Source: Okeania sp. SIO3I5 (GTDB taxonomy: Bacteria > Cyanobacteriota > Cyanobacteriia > Cyanobacteriales > Microcoleaceae). Taken from it: a stretch of DNA of 64,000 bases. Location: the NCBI RefSeq assembly GCF_010672085.1, contig NZ_JAAHHT010000006.1:27837-91836 (forward strand). The letters run 5' to 3'. The notes below the pieces were generated by a model. The model saw nothing but the letters and a program-made list of their open reading frames with translations. It made no database searches and was not told the DNA's origin. The position numbers were made by a program, and so were the translations under genes. Shown here in pieces: positions 1 through 10,700 of this stretch (within the stretch, counting starts at the first letter, position 1; each line of letters starts with the position of its first letter).

Positions 1-13
1 TTCTATTTATTTA

Positions 14-375
14 TTGTCCAATAGTTACAGTAGTTTCCGCGCGTTATTCTTGTACATATGGGTCCCAAGTGCGGCAGCTATATTTCATGCAACAAAGACT
101 TTACAAGGTTTGAATTTGGCTTATCTCCTGAAGCTTATTATGGTTTGCAAGATTTGGAAAAAGCTGTTTTTGCTGGTTGTTTGGGTATGTATCTTTTAGA
201 GCAAATTGGTAGTAATGAATGGGGAAAAACTGTTGGGTTGATGGTTGTATTGAAAGGTAAATTGGGAGAAGAGTTTAATGAAATTTCAGAGCATAAACTC
301 TCAGAAATTTTGCCTGTTATTGGAGTGGATAGTTATGATTATATCCCTGAAATTTTGGTGAAATATCAACAGTGA
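14..375 (+). pseudogene. decayed small hypothetical gene, copy 1
   Basis: This reading frame is related to the one at 3652-4014. The last ~70 residues align closely, with shared strings such as GMYLLE, LMVVLKG, ILPVIGVD and YDYIPE. The upstream half (14-130) continues the similarity only in another frame (GLNLAYL against RLNLAYL), so roughly one base has been lost near position 125. The first part is weakly conserved and starts from TTG, and there is no convincing ribosome binding site. I do not recognise the family. The product would be a soluble protein of ~120 residues. It is most likely a dead paralogue rather than a working short gene. Confidence 0.6.
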
Positions 376-522
376 CTTTAGTTTTTTGGGGAAACAGTAT
401 TTAGCATCAAGCTTTAAATAAAACTTAGAAATATTTAAGTTAGCCAACCCTAGTTGATTAACTTTCTACCTACTATTCCCTAAAGTCCTAAAAGTCGTAA
501 AAATTTTTATCTGTTAACTTCT

Positions 523-544
523 ATAACTAGATTTTTCTAGTTAT
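523..544 (-). terminator. hairpin downstream of the caspase-type gene
   Basis: A perfect 9-bp stem (ATAACTAGA / TCTAGTTAT) with a 4-nt loop lies 40 bp past the stop codon of the minus-strand gene ending at 584. It is AT-rich and has only a weak following T-run on the minus strand. It is a plausible but not certain transcription terminator. Confidence 0.4.
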
Positions 545-583
545 TTTCAATCCCTATTATTTATAAATTAGATTATCAGTTAG

Positions 584-2977
584 TTAATCGTACAACTCAG
601 GACAAAATTCTTTACCCCAGTCAGGTAAACCTACTTTTGAATATTCCAATGAACGCTTAAGTAAGTCAATTATATTAGGCATTTTATTTAACAGCTCGAA
701 TGCAAGAACGTTGCATGGTTTTGAGTTTTTATCTATAAAGGAATTCGCATTAGCATCAAGCATTAAATAAAACCTCGGGTTGTGATTAACATCACTACCA
801 AATCCAATAATCACAACTTTTAATTCATCTTGACTGTTAAGTTTGCCACAAGTTTCTTGAATATGGTTAACAAAAGCATGGTAATCGTCAAGTTCCCCAT
901 CTGTATAGATAATTATAAATCCTCCTTCATTTGGCATTCGCGTACCAAACCATTGTCCGACAATTTTTTGAAAAGTAGGAGCTAAAAAAGTGTTACTATC
1001 GGGTTGGTTTTCTTCAAATAAAGCAGGTACTTGAGAGTCATCTTGAATAGGACGAATTACTGTTGGAGGACGATTGGGACTGAAAAATGTTACGGTAATT
1101 TCATCGCAAATTTTTTCACCATTCATACCTTCCTCATTGAGAATATTATAAACATGACTTTCTATAACTTCTGCAATAGCTTTCCAACGACGCTCATTGT
1201 TGAATAAACGGTCTCTTTTCACCATTGAACCGCTTTGATCAATTAACATATAAACCTTGCGGTTATAAATTTTTTTGCTCTCCCTAATAATTCCCCTTTT
1301 TGTAACTATTTGCTTTGTTTCTTCTGTGGAAATATAAACTTCTGGGTTTATAGCTTCTTTAAATTCTATACGTGGAGGTTTCAAAACAGATGTTAATTGT
1401 TGATTTTTGGCACGACGTAAAACACGAATATATGTAGTAGGTCCTGGCAATTCTTGACAAATAATACTATCAGATCCGTTATCTTTTATGTACTCCTTAA
1501 ATACATCAAAACCACGACCAATTCCTTCAAATACTAATAAGTTTAAAAGATACAAAGCAATAGCTTCATCAACTGGATTTGATACAGGTGCTATACCATC
1601 AATTAGCTTATCCCAAGATAATTTTGGTGAGAATGTACCCGGACTATAAACTTCAAGTGCTTCTGGTGTGATGGTAACTTTTACTGTTCCTGATAATTGG
1701 TAATCTCTGTGAGCAATAGCATTAGAAATTAGTTCCCGCGCCACTTGAATATCAATGTCTTCTACTTCTCTCCTAAGTCCATTTTCTGCTATATATGATA
1801 TAGTTTCTGAATACTTTTTGACTCTTTCGACTAGAGCTTCAACTTGAAAACTTAAAGGACCAAATATATCTTGTCTAACAAAATTAGATTCTTTGGGTCT
1901 CCCAAAAACAAAAACAGACCTAGCCTGGGGGTATATCATTTCAGGTCTTTTATAAAAGCAGAGAACAGCAGATTTATGAAGTACATTTCTACCTCCATAT
2001 TGAATGGGGGAATAAAGCTTTAGTTTCGATAGGACTTCCTCTAAATTAGCTGTCTTGTAAAGTTCTGGTTCGACTTTATTAGCGTATTTCTGTAGAAGCT
2101 CTAAATCTATATCTTTAGTAGTAGCTTGTGGAGAAGGATGTCGATTAGGGTGAGTTTGTTCGTAGAGAATTTTTAGTTCTTCAGGTGTTCTAATAGAATG
2201 ACTTGATTTAACATTGTCCTGAGTAGAATATTCCATCTTTTTCCCTTGAGCAATCCAAATTTTTTTCTCAGCTCTATCCAGATGAAAAACTGAACGTTGT
2301 GGAAACTTTGAGTATCTTTCTTCTGTTTCCAATTTATAATTAATATAACTAACTATATCTTCAACATAAATTTTTCCATCATTTGTTCCTTTTTCATCAA
2401 GACTTGTTTCAATACCCATGCAAAAAATATCTGTGAATACTCCAGATGAACCATCTAATAGTTCTTGACTTGTTTGAGTCTTTCGAGACGAAGCGATAAT
2501 AGCAATTCCTTGAGGAATATCATCTTTTTTTATAGAGTTAAAAACATTATCATCTGAATTTCTACTCCCTTCAACAGCAGCTCCACTATGGCAAGCATCA
2601 AGAATAATAATTGCACGTTGAACTCCTGCTAAATCTAACTCATTCATTAAATTTTTGAAGGGATACCACTCAGAATTATCCAACCCCATTTTTAGACAAT
2701 ATTGATTATTTCCCCGAATATCTCCATGTCCTGAAAAGTAGAAAACTAACTGAGTTTTGATATCCCAACCTTGGAGAGTAGACCTCAATTTTTTTTCAAA
2801 ACTGTCTCTATTTTCACAATCATGTATTGGTTTAGATTTATTGGGAAGACACATCCCCTGCTGTGGATTAGTCAAAATAGAGTAAACTCTTGAAACATCT
2901 CGGTTTCCTCCCTTTAGCTCTTCACCAGTTGAGGAGTTCAAGACTAAAGCAATTCTTTTCGGTGAATCTTCTGACAT
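584..2977 (-). CDS. caspase-like peptidase / HATPase / VWA fusion protein (probable conflict-system effector)
   Basis: The 797-residue protein has three visible modules. Residues ~7-235 are a caspase/metacaspase (peptidase C14) domain with the catalytic His in FSGHGD (H84) and the Cys in DACHSGA (C129). Residues ~320-520 resemble the divergent ATPase region of AlbA_2/HATPase_c_4 proteins (COG2865 type), with an N-box-like ELISNAIAHRDY at 415-426 and SPG at 445-447. Residues ~572-770 are a von Willebrand A domain with an intact MIDAS, DQSGS (D580, S582, S584), and YTDGE at 691-695. There is no signal peptide or membrane segment. The gene starts 6 bp after the EACC1-like gene, so the two form an operon. 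The protein would be a cytoplasmic suicide-type protease whose activity is gated by nucleotide and a VWA adaptor; that role is inferred from related conflict systems. Both catalytic residues are present, so it looks functional. Confidence 0.85.
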   Translation of the reverse strand: MSEDSPKRIALVLNSSTGEELKGGNRDVSRVYSILTNPQQGMCLPNKSKPIHDCENRDSFEKKLRSTLQGWDIKTQLVFYFSGHGDIRGNNQYCLKMGLDNSEWYPFKNLMNELDLAGVQRAIIILDACHSGAAVEGSRNSDDNVFNSIKKDDIPQGIAIIASSRKTQTSQELLDGSSGVFTDIFCMGIETSLDEKGTNDGKIYVEDIVSYINYKLETEERYSKFPQRSVFHLDRAEKKIWIAQGKKMEYSTQDNVKSSHSIRTPEELKILYEQTHPNRHPSPQATTKDIDLELLQKYANKVEPELYKTANLEEVLSKLKLYSPIQYGGRNVLHKSAVLCFYKRPEMIYPQARSVFVFGRPKESNFVRQDIFGPLSFQVEALVERVKKYSETISYIAENGLRREVEDIDIQVARELISNAIAHRDYQLSGTVKVTITPEALEVYSPGTFSPKLSWDKLIDGIAPVSNPVDEAIALYLLNLLVFEGIGRGFDVFKEYIKDNGSDSIICQELPGPTTYIRVLRRAKNQQLTSVLKPPRIEFKEAINPEVYISTEETKQIVTKRGIIRESKKIYNRKVYMLIDQSGSMVKRDRLFNNERRWKAIAEVIESHVYNILNEEGMNGEKICDEITVTFFSPNRPPTVIRPIQDDSQVPALFEENQPDSNTFLAPTFQKIVGQWFGTRMPNEGGFIIIYTDGELDDYHAFVNHIQETCGKLNSQDELKVVIIGFGSDVNHNPRFYLMLDANANSFIDKNSKPCNVLAFELLNKMPNIIDLLKRSLEYSKVGLPDWGKEFCPELYD

Positions 2978-2983
2978 TAACCT

Positions 2984-3406
2984 TTACCTCTGCTTCAGTA
3001 TTTGAACTTCAATATATTCATCTTCAAGAGAAGGTTGAAGTTGATGCTGACGTATTATTTCTTGCAGTTCTATAACCTTTTCTGCCGACAAATTTTTAAG
3101 TAAAAGTCTTTCCTTAAAAGTCCGAGTGTAGACAACAACAAATACAGAATACTTCAGTTCTAATTCCCCATTTCGTTGTTTTGATTCCCAATATTGTAAA
3201 GTAGTGAACAAAGTTTGAATAGTAGTTAGAGTTAATGAAGCAATGTTTAAGACTATTGCTAAACTACCTTTCACCCCAGGTTGAGACTCTATTCCTTCAA
3301 TTTTTACAGATAAGTCACATTCTCTTTCTATAAGATTAGTAAGTTCTTTAAAATAAAAAGAATCCTCTCCTGTAACATCTCCCTCTAGCTTAATGTAAGC
3401 TTTCAT
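2984..3406 (-). CDS. EACC1-like effector-associated component
   Basis: This 140-residue protein is the first gene of the operon with the caspase/HATPase/VWA protein. Residues 1-40 form a short beta-rich unit, residues ~47-73 a hydrophobic stretch (GSLAIVLNIASLTL and following) that could be one membrane helix, and residues 80-140 a charged alpha/beta tail. This plan matches EACC1 (effector-associated constant component 1), a family known to sit next to caspase-like and other peptidase effectors in bacterial conflict systems. Its usual proposed role is sensing, or tethering the effector to the membrane. The assignment rests on length, hydrophobic pattern and context, not on a catalytic motif. 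The ATG start is followed by a clean reading frame, and the intergenic gap is 6 bp. Confidence 0.65.
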   Translation of the reverse strand: MKAYIKLEGDVTGEDSFYFKELTNLIERECDLSVKIEGIESQPGVKGSLAIVLNIASLTLTTIQTLFTTLQYWESKQRNGELELKYSVFVVVYTRTFKERLLLKNLSAEKVIELQEIIRQHQLQPSLEDEYIEVQILKQR

Positions 3407-3651
3407 AGCAATATTATTTAGTCAAATAAGCTGATTTTAGATAAATGATCATATTATAGCACCACAATTAAGACCACTGTCAATATTTGCGAAAGCTATC
3501 AATAGATTATCAAATATAGTTATAAAACTCTAGAGCGATCGCTCACCCAGAATAAAGATAATTTTTAACACCAACCTCTTTAATTTATGATTTTATACCC
3601 TCTGTCATCCACACTAAAAAAACCTGTTTTAGTAGTCTAGGAATTGCATTT

Positions 3652-4014
3652 ATGGTGTTAGAAAAACCTGAAGATGCACTGTTATATTTAGCCGGGGTTT
3701 GGCAAGCAGCTCAATATTCTGGAGATTTATATTTACAACGTTTAAATTTGGCTTATCTTGCTTAGGTTTACTATAATTTACAAAATTTAGAGAAAGCTGT
3801 TTTTGTAGGTTGTTTGGGTATGTATCTTTTAGAGAAAATTGGTGCTAATGAATGGCGAAAAACTGCTCGATTAATGGTTGTATTGAAAGGTCAATTGGGA
3901 GAAGATTTTTATCAAATTTTAGAGCAGAAACGGTCAGGAATTTTGCCAGTTATTGGAGTGGATGGTTATGATTATATCCCTGAACTTTTGGTGAAATATC
4001 AACAGTCACTTTAG
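3652..4014 (+). pseudogene. decayed small hypothetical gene, copy 2
   Basis: An ATG at 3652 opens a frame (MVLEKPEDALLYLAGVW...) that runs in phase to 4014 but is cut by TAG at 3763-3765 (codon 38). After the stop the frame continues with the same sequence as copy 1 at the left edge of the window (GMYLLEKIG, LMVVLKGQLG, VIGVDGYDYIPE). The undamaged gene would encode ~120 residues. The 3' flanks of the two copies also match (TTTTTTGGGGA). The family is not recognised. The two copies are in direct orientation and bracket the EACC1/caspase operon. Confidence 0.7.
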
Positions 4015-4128
4015 TTTTTTGGGGAGGAACACAGTTAAAGAAGTAGAGTATGTTTTTGTTTCTAAATTAAGCAATTTTTCTCAACTTCCAATTTAGATGT
4101 ATTAGTTTGAGTCAAGAGGAAACAAAAT

Positions 4129-5022
4129 TCACTCTGGTTTTCTCCACCCCTCAATAATGGCCTTTACAATATTGACATAGGGGTTGTCTATAAGTTTTTC
4201 AATAGGTGCCCTACCAGCAGCTTGTAACGCAACAACAAGCCGGCGTTTAAAGCTAGGTGTAGTTTCATCATTAACATAGGTAATTTTTTCACCGCCAGTA
4301 GCATTAGGGTTACTTTGCTCTAACTGATTTAGGAGTTTTTGAATTTCTTTTGCTGCCTCAGCTAAAGTCTGCTTTTGCTCAGATTGATAGAATGTATTGT
4401 TATCTAAACGAGGGTTTTTCCTGATAGCACCAGCTTGTTTAACATTGTAAGTATCTCCTATAATTTCCTCTCCTTTTACATTAACTAGTAACGGAATATC
4501 TTCATCACCAAAACTACAAACATTTTTCAACACAAAATTATTATTTTCTTTCACCAAATTACCCCTACATAACACCGGAAAACGTTCTTGATATGCCCTA
4601 ATAGCAGTCACATAATCCCGGTCAAATAATACCAATTTTATCCGCTCCAATTTATTCATAACTACTCCCATTAAATCAACCTCTCCACTCAATTTATCTC
4701 CTTCAGGAGACCTCACCCCCACAACTAATCCTTGTATCTCCACATTAGGAAAATTAGTAATTAAGTTTTGCAGAATTTCTGACTCAGTTTTCTCCTCAAA
4801 CTTAGCTAAATTTTCCACCAATAAATTCATAGTTACAGGAAAATCTGCTACTTCTGGATTCAAGGGTAAAACCAAAGTTAAATTAGACAATTCATTGCTC
4901 CAAATAATTGCCTCATTTTCAATCTGCCTTTGCTGTTGCTAACCTCGCTTTTCTAAATAATTAGCTACAACTTCCGGCTGAATATTTTTCAATAAATCAA
5001 TATCTTTAATAATTAAATTCAT
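4129..5022 (-). pseudogene. cyanobacterial DUF4365-partner protein, interrupted by one stop
   Basis: Starting at the ATG at 5022, the frame reads MNLIIKDIDLLKNIQPEVVA and continues in phase to 4129 except for a single TAG at 4941-4939 (codon 28), where relatives typically have Trp. Downstream of the stop the frame is intact for ~250 codons. The C-terminus has the pattern EAAKEIQKLLNQLEQ ... IIEGWRKPE, a tail shared by many cyanobacterial proteins of unknown function. The ATG overlaps the TGA of the upstream DUF4365 gene (ATGA), the usual sign of translational coupling. Translation might restart at the TTG at 4890, but that would lose the conserved N-terminus. Function is unknown, and the pairing with a nuclease-like gene suggests a two-gene system. 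Confidence 0.65.
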
Positions 5023-5522
5023 AACCCTTCTCCTTGCAAGATTTTCTGCATAATTATCTCCAAGGCTTCAGCAGTAAACATATTTTTTCTAGGAATTGAA
5101 ACTGTAATATTATCTTGATTTTCCGTAGCAACAGCTCCCGCTAAAGACAACCAATAACCACAATGTTGAAGACAAAGAGATACCTCAGATTGTTGTAGCC
5201 ATTCTTCTACTTTTTTCGGCACAACCACAACAATTAAAATTATCGGCGGATAACGATTAACTCGTCTCAATTCATTATAGTTTTTCACAGACAAAGGAAA
5301 GCGGACTAAATCATTATTAATCACCTCCCTAGAAGTACATTTTACCTGAGTATAAAGAATGGGAAAACTTTCTCGTGGTGATTACTTTAACCCAGTTAAA
5401 ATTAAATCAATTCCTAACCCATCTAAAGATGGAGTAGTTCTCTCACAAAGACAACCTGCAACAGTAGCAACTGCTCGAACATAAGCATAACTAAACTCCT
5501 CTTTTTGCAGATTGATTTTCAC
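5019..5522 (-). pseudogene. DUF4365 (PD-(D/E)XK-like) protein, interrupted by one stop
   Basis: From GTG at 5522 the frame reads VKINLQKEEFSYAYVRAVA, hits TAA at 5384-5382 (codon 47), then continues in phase through TQVKCTS, FPLSVKNYNELR, LCLQHCGYWLSL and the end at 5019. This is the DUF4365 pattern. The aspartate of GIDLIL (D39) and the later QVK form a plausible D...QxK nuclease core. Only one base change separates it from an intact gene. It overlaps the next gene by four bases (ATGA). The visible 101-residue open part (5019-5324) would lack the catalytic Asp, so the product is probably inactive unless the stop is read through. Confidence 0.7.
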
Positions 5523-5799
5523 TCAGTAACCTCTTTAATTTATCTAATACTGTTTGTAAGCATTTAGCTATCAGCTATCAGCTATAAATTATACCATTTA
5601 TATAGAATCCGGTTATATAATATATGTTCATAATTCTATCTACGCTTCAATATTCAATCTCCTCATCTCTCCATCTTTCCCAACTATATAACAACTATAT
5701 AATTTAAGTATTCAAGCAGATTTGTATTATTTGTCAGAAAAAAGGGTTGCTATTAACAACCCCTCTCTCTCACACTTTCAGAATGATTATTATTTTCAC

Positions 5800-7401
5800 T
5801 TATTGTGAATTTCGTTTCATAAATTGAGCTTTTAGCTGTGGTAACCAACTAAAATCAGCAGATAAATCTCCACCAAAAACTGGCACTTTTGTTGAATGAC
5901 CATTGGTATTTTTAGTTATATAACCAGTAGCAATACCAGCCGAGAAATGACACGCCATACAACTTTCTGTTCCAAAGACTTGAGTATTATCAAAAGGGAA
6001 ACCATTTTCTTGGAAATGGGCTTCTTGATTCCCAGTTTGGAAGTAGGTCTCCATGATACTGTTAGTTAAGTAAACAGGAGCAGGTGAACCAGTAGACTTT
6101 CTGGTAATTCCTTCAGGAAGATTATCAGGAGATGGATTCCCTGGGACAGCTGCGTAACAACTATCAGTAGGAAACCTACACTTATCAGTAGGAAGCGGTG
6201 CAGTTGGCCATTGGGTATCGATTAGTTCATAATATTGTAATGGGGAGCTAACTGCAGCTAATATTCCTTGGGCTTGTTCGTTTAATTGTTGTTTAGCTTT
6301 AGGAATAGGAATAGGACGAGATACCTGAGTTCTCTTCATTCCACTGATATCAGGTTTACCCGTTTTTATATCGCGAGGTATAGGTGGAACATTCACTGGT
6401 AAAGTCTGTCCTGCTGCACTGTAGTCGTGGAATAACGGATATAAAGGCCGACCATTTACACTTTCCAAATCATTAACATCGAGATTATCAACTTGCTCAA
6501 AGGTTGCCCAAATCCACTGGGGAGAAGATTTGGTTTTGTGAGAAATGTGCATTCCTACCAATCCCATTTGTTTCTCTTCACAATTCTTAAAGTTGCCATT
6601 ACGATCCAAAATCGGCTCCCCATTATCATCCAAATCAGGTAGTAAAACTGTTTCTGTATAGAAGCGACTAGGGATGTCTAGGTGGGGAAGGCTGCGATCG
6701 TCAATATTTAATTCCTTCCAAGCCAATTTCAATTCAATCACTCCTACTTCTCCTGTGGCATTATCCCCAGTCGGAAAATTTACAGGCAGATGGCTGTTTT
6801 GGGAATAGGCAATTTGACCATCAAGGTTATAGAGCTTATTGTCTACTATGTAGTTGTACTCCTCGTCATTGATGAAGATTTCGTAACGGACTTCTTTACC
6901 GTTTTGATCGTAGAGGGGAGAGGTAAAAGCTTGATCGACTTCATCGGCAATATTTTGATCGACGGTATTGGAAAAGATAGAACTGGTTACATAAAGCTCT
7001 CTCATATTTCCTGGGTTATTATCACAACGCCGAGGAGTATCCTGCATAGGATCGCCTCCATCAGGACGAAATACCTGAAGACTTTCCTTCCAAGTTTGCC
7101 ACTCGGGAGTTCCTGAATCAGTGATTTCTGGAAGAGGATTACCCTCAGAATCAACAGGCCAGTTGAAAGCAATAAAGGACTGCCAAGAAAATACATCAAA
7201 GATCCGCTGTAAAAGAGGAAAATTGTTATTTAGTAATTTTTTTTCTCTCTGCTGAGTAATAGGAATATCAATGGGAATATTTGGACTTAGAGATAAAGAT
7301 TGAGCTTGAGCAGTAGTAGTTCCCGCTTGAGCTGGAAACCCGTAAATTAACAAAACAAAACTGAGCAAACAAGCAGTACAAATTTTATTGATTCGATTCA
7401 T
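5800..7401 (-). CDS. secreted protein with one c-type haem motif
   Basis: The protein has 533 residues if the start is the ATG at 7401. A longer in-frame start at 7479 would put 26 extra residues in front of a clear signal peptide, so 7401 is preferred, and AGAGAAGA lies just upstream. The signal sequence is MNRINKI followed by a hydrophobic core and ends near FPAQA. The only recognisable motif is CMACH at ~481-485, a single CxxCH haem-attachment site near the C-terminus. The bulk of the chain resembles uncharacterised periplasmic proteins rather than a classical small cytochrome c. It is probably a periplasmic or outer-envelope redox protein. It lies ~400 bp downstream of the GH31 gene on the same strand, with no evidence of co-transcription. 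Confidence 0.65.
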   Translation of the reverse strand: MNRINKICTACLLSFVLLIYGFPAQAGTTTAQAQSLSLSPNIPIDIPITQQREKKLLNNNFPLLQRIFDVFSWQSFIAFNWPVDSEGNPLPEITDSGTPEWQTWKESLQVFRPDGGDPMQDTPRRCDNNPGNMRELYVTSSIFSNTVDQNIADEVDQAFTSPLYDQNGKEVRYEIFINDEEYNYIVDNKLYNLDGQIAYSQNSHLPVNFPTGDNATGEVGVIELKLAWKELNIDDRSLPHLDIPSRFYTETVLLPDLDDNGEPILDRNGNFKNCEEKQMGLVGMHISHKTKSSPQWIWATFEQVDNLDVNDLESVNGRPLYPLFHDYSAAGQTLPVNVPPIPRDIKTGKPDISGMKRTQVSRPIPIPKAKQQLNEQAQGILAAVSSPLQYYELIDTQWPTAPLPTDKCRFPTDSCYAAVPGNPSPDNLPEGITRKSTGSPAPVYLTNSIMETYFQTGNQEAHFQENGFPFDNTQVFGTESCMACHFSAGIATGYITKNTNGHSTKVPVFGGDLSADFSWLPQLKAQFMKRNSQ

Positions 7402-7797
7402 GTTCTTCTCTGAAATTAAGCTGATCAAGCTTATCAAGGTACAAATTTTACATCGTGTGCAACTTTTTCCAGCCAACAAGATTTAAGGACTTTTGAGCAG
7501 TATATTTTCTGCTAAAGACCTAGAAATGTTGATGATTCTGTAGAAAGTTGCACATCGCGTAAATTTTACAATTACCAAGCTGTGTGCAAATTTTTCCAAC
7601 CAACGAGATATAGCGATTTTTGAGGAGCATATTTTCCGCACCCAAGTCATTGCAACTGGAACGGAGTGGAAGGAAGCAATCTCAGGGGTTTAGAAGATTA
7701 CTTCCTAGAGATAGTTAGTTTGGAAACTAAAATTACTAACCTCCGGCAAAAGTTTCAAAAACTAACTTTAATCTCTACCATATATAAAATTGGTAAT
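7402..7797. repeat. intergenic, two diverged copies of an ~85-bp repeat
   Basis: No gene is visible. Two imperfect copies share TTTTTCCA(A/G)CCAAC and the downstream GAG(C/G)A...TATTTTC. A 23-bp string at ~7541-7563 (TAGAAAGTTGCACATCGCGT...) recurs in reverse orientation near 26534-26556, so it is part of a dispersed repeat. The remainder shows no recognisable signal. Confidence 0.4.
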
Positions 7798-10700
7798 TTA
7801 TTGTGCACCTGACACAAAAAGCCTCATCGTTGGTGTTGTATCAAAGACTTTGATATAGACAGTTTGGCTATTACTGTCATAGTAATAAGCATTAATATTT
7901 GAATCAGCTAATGCTTGGAGACTTCCTGCTGATGAATAGAGTTGACTACCATTAGCTGTAACTGAACTTGGTGCTTGTGTTTGTCCTAATAAAGCCACAT
8001 AATAAAACTCTTCAGGAGGTTGATAGTTATCATAAGTCCGAGTCAAGGTAATTTGCTTACCGCCATCTTTTTGCTGATGTTCAATCCGAGTAGTCCGATA
8101 AGCTTTATTTTTCTCAGCATCCGTACTGATGTGGTCATCTTGATACCAAGTATAGCTGGTATCCTTCGCTGGATCTTGACTATAGACTCTTTCCTTGCCT
8201 GGATAAATGTTGAAGGTAAGGTAATTTTTCTCCCATTGCCCAACATATAACTCTAGTTGACGCACTGGAATAATTGCCCCTTCCCGAATATAAACAGGAA
8301 CTAAATCTAGTGGTTGCTCCTCAAAAAACCACGTTATTGTGTAATTACCTGGAGTAGAAGGCTGTAATTTACCATCCAGTACAGTAGGTAAATTAGTATC
8401 TGAAATAGGAGAGGTTGCTTGGCTAGATGGGAAAGAAAAATTGCCGGTGAAGGTATACCAATTAGAACCACTAGGCAAATAAACAGGTCGGGAAGGTGCG
8501 CTATGCTTTTCTCCTGGACCGTAAGAATACTGTTCTTGCCAACGCTGAAGAACAAGAGGAGCTACCAGTATGTCACGTCCCACGAAGAATTGATCCTGGT
8601 TACGGTATGTTGGGGTTGTGTCATATGTCTTCTCATTGTCGTCGGGCCCGACATAGATTACGCCATTAACATCAGTTAGGGGGTAGAGGCTTGAATCTTG
8701 AGGATCGTTCACGAACATTGCCCGAGAAATAGGCATACCTGTTTGAGTACACTCATACATCGCATCATAGAACAATTGCAAAAGTGCATAGCGAATTCGG
8801 ATGTATTTAGCACAAGCTGGAAGGACTCGCGTGTCACGAGGATTAGGAGTCTGCTTCGTTATGTAATAGGTGTAGTTGTAAGGTTCCTGATAAGCTTTGG
8901 TATAACCATCATAATGGTTACGATACCAAGGCAAAAATGCACCCATGGTCATCCAACGAGCCAAGAGTGTTGGTTCTGTTTCACCTCCAGTAATGTATGG
9001 TGGGTTGTTTGGATCGGTGTTAAACTTATTATGAACTGTTACCCCATACTTGTCCTCACTACCAGAACCATTAGCAAATCCTCCAATATCACAGCCACTT
9101 AAAGGTTGAGCAGACATTCCCCAGTTTAGGACTTCAGGAATGTTGATCGATAAGAAATCCCATGAAGAAGCTGAATCTCCTGTCCAGTTTGCAGCATAGC
9201 GGTGTACTCCAGCATATCCACCCCGAGCTATAATAAAGTTACGCTTATTTTTGTTGTAGTGTCCCTCTGGTAATGCTTCCTTAATAGCAGTAAGACCGTG
9301 GTAAGTTGCATCGATCATGTTGAGAGCATAGGCATTGTGAATCTTGGCATTAGGAACTTGACTACCATCAAGATCGCTCATTAAAAGATCGCCAGGTAAA
9401 GTTTTGTAATGAGCAGCAGCTTCCGTACTTTGAGTCACAGCAGGACAAGTCATATCTTGCCAAATCATGTCTAGCCCATTGTTGATTAATTCATAATAAT
9501 TGCCAGTCCACCAAGCCTTGACCTCACCTCTAAGAAGATCCCCGTAGTGGCCGTAAGTTCCCAGAGGGATATTAGGACAACTACAACCAGGAACATTTTT
9601 GACATTTGGTATTGTAGATTCAGGATTAAAACCTGTATTACAGCCGTAGCTTTCGTTGGTGATGAATGGTCCTCCTTGCCCTTGTTTCTTTCCATTAGCA
9701 TCTAGATAGTAGTCGGTAATAAAATAGTTCTTTTCTGTACCTTCCTGAATCACATTTCTATTGTAAGGCTGCCCCACTGCAGAATAGCCATTTTCGTTGT
9801 AGCTAAGGTTGATAGCCTGCACAGAATATGGAGTATCTCGGTCGTAATCATCTTTCGTCACCATAGTCATGATGCCTGTGATGTTGGTGCTACACTTAAA
9901 TCCCATTTGGTGTAATTGGCTAAATAGGACTGTAGTACCATCAGGATTGCTAGGATCGGGCTGTGTTGCTTGGGGAAATCTTTTCTTGCTAGCAGTGAAA
10001 GTACGGTAGTTATCTTGAAAATCAACATCAATGTGTAAGCCGTCAATAGGAATATTGTACTTACGATAGGAGTTAGCAACCTCCATCAAACGCTCTGTGT
10101 CGTAATACCCATATCCTCCTTGTTGATAGCCCAGAGCATACATTGGTGGCATAGGGCATGGTCCAGTTAAGATTATATATTGCTGCAACACTGAAGGGAT
10201 ATCGTCTCCCGCCATGAAATAGTAATTCATCTCCCTATACAGCGCACCCAAGTAGTATTTGCCATCCATGTATTCGGAGTAGTCATTGCTCTGAACGTTA
10301 AAGAAGGTTTGACCAGGATTATCTAAAAAGATAGCGTAAGCGTAAGGATCTCCAGCAAAATATCCTGACGGGTTAGGATTCCACTCTACTAAAATCGGCA
10401 TCGAATTGTAGAGAGGCTCTTCTACATTGAGAGGACCTGGTCCTGATGGCACAACAGGATAACTATCACCTTGGATTGTATCAGGTCCCTCATAGGTAAA
10501 GTTGTCATAATTGAAAAAGGTCATGGTGCCGAAGTTTTTGTTGAGATTAACTCCCGCTTTTTCTCCAAAACCGTAGTATCCTGCACCAGGAGCAACTTTC
10601 ATAAAGCAGGCCGTTACTTCCGGCACTAAAGTAGACGGCTCTAAAAATTTTGGTATGTAAACTAAGTTATAGCTATAGCAAGTTTCATGGATGGTCTGAG

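Noticed and set aside
8698-9102. 134-codon plus-strand frame inside the GH31 gene
   Set aside because: Antisense shadow of a strongly conserved coding region.
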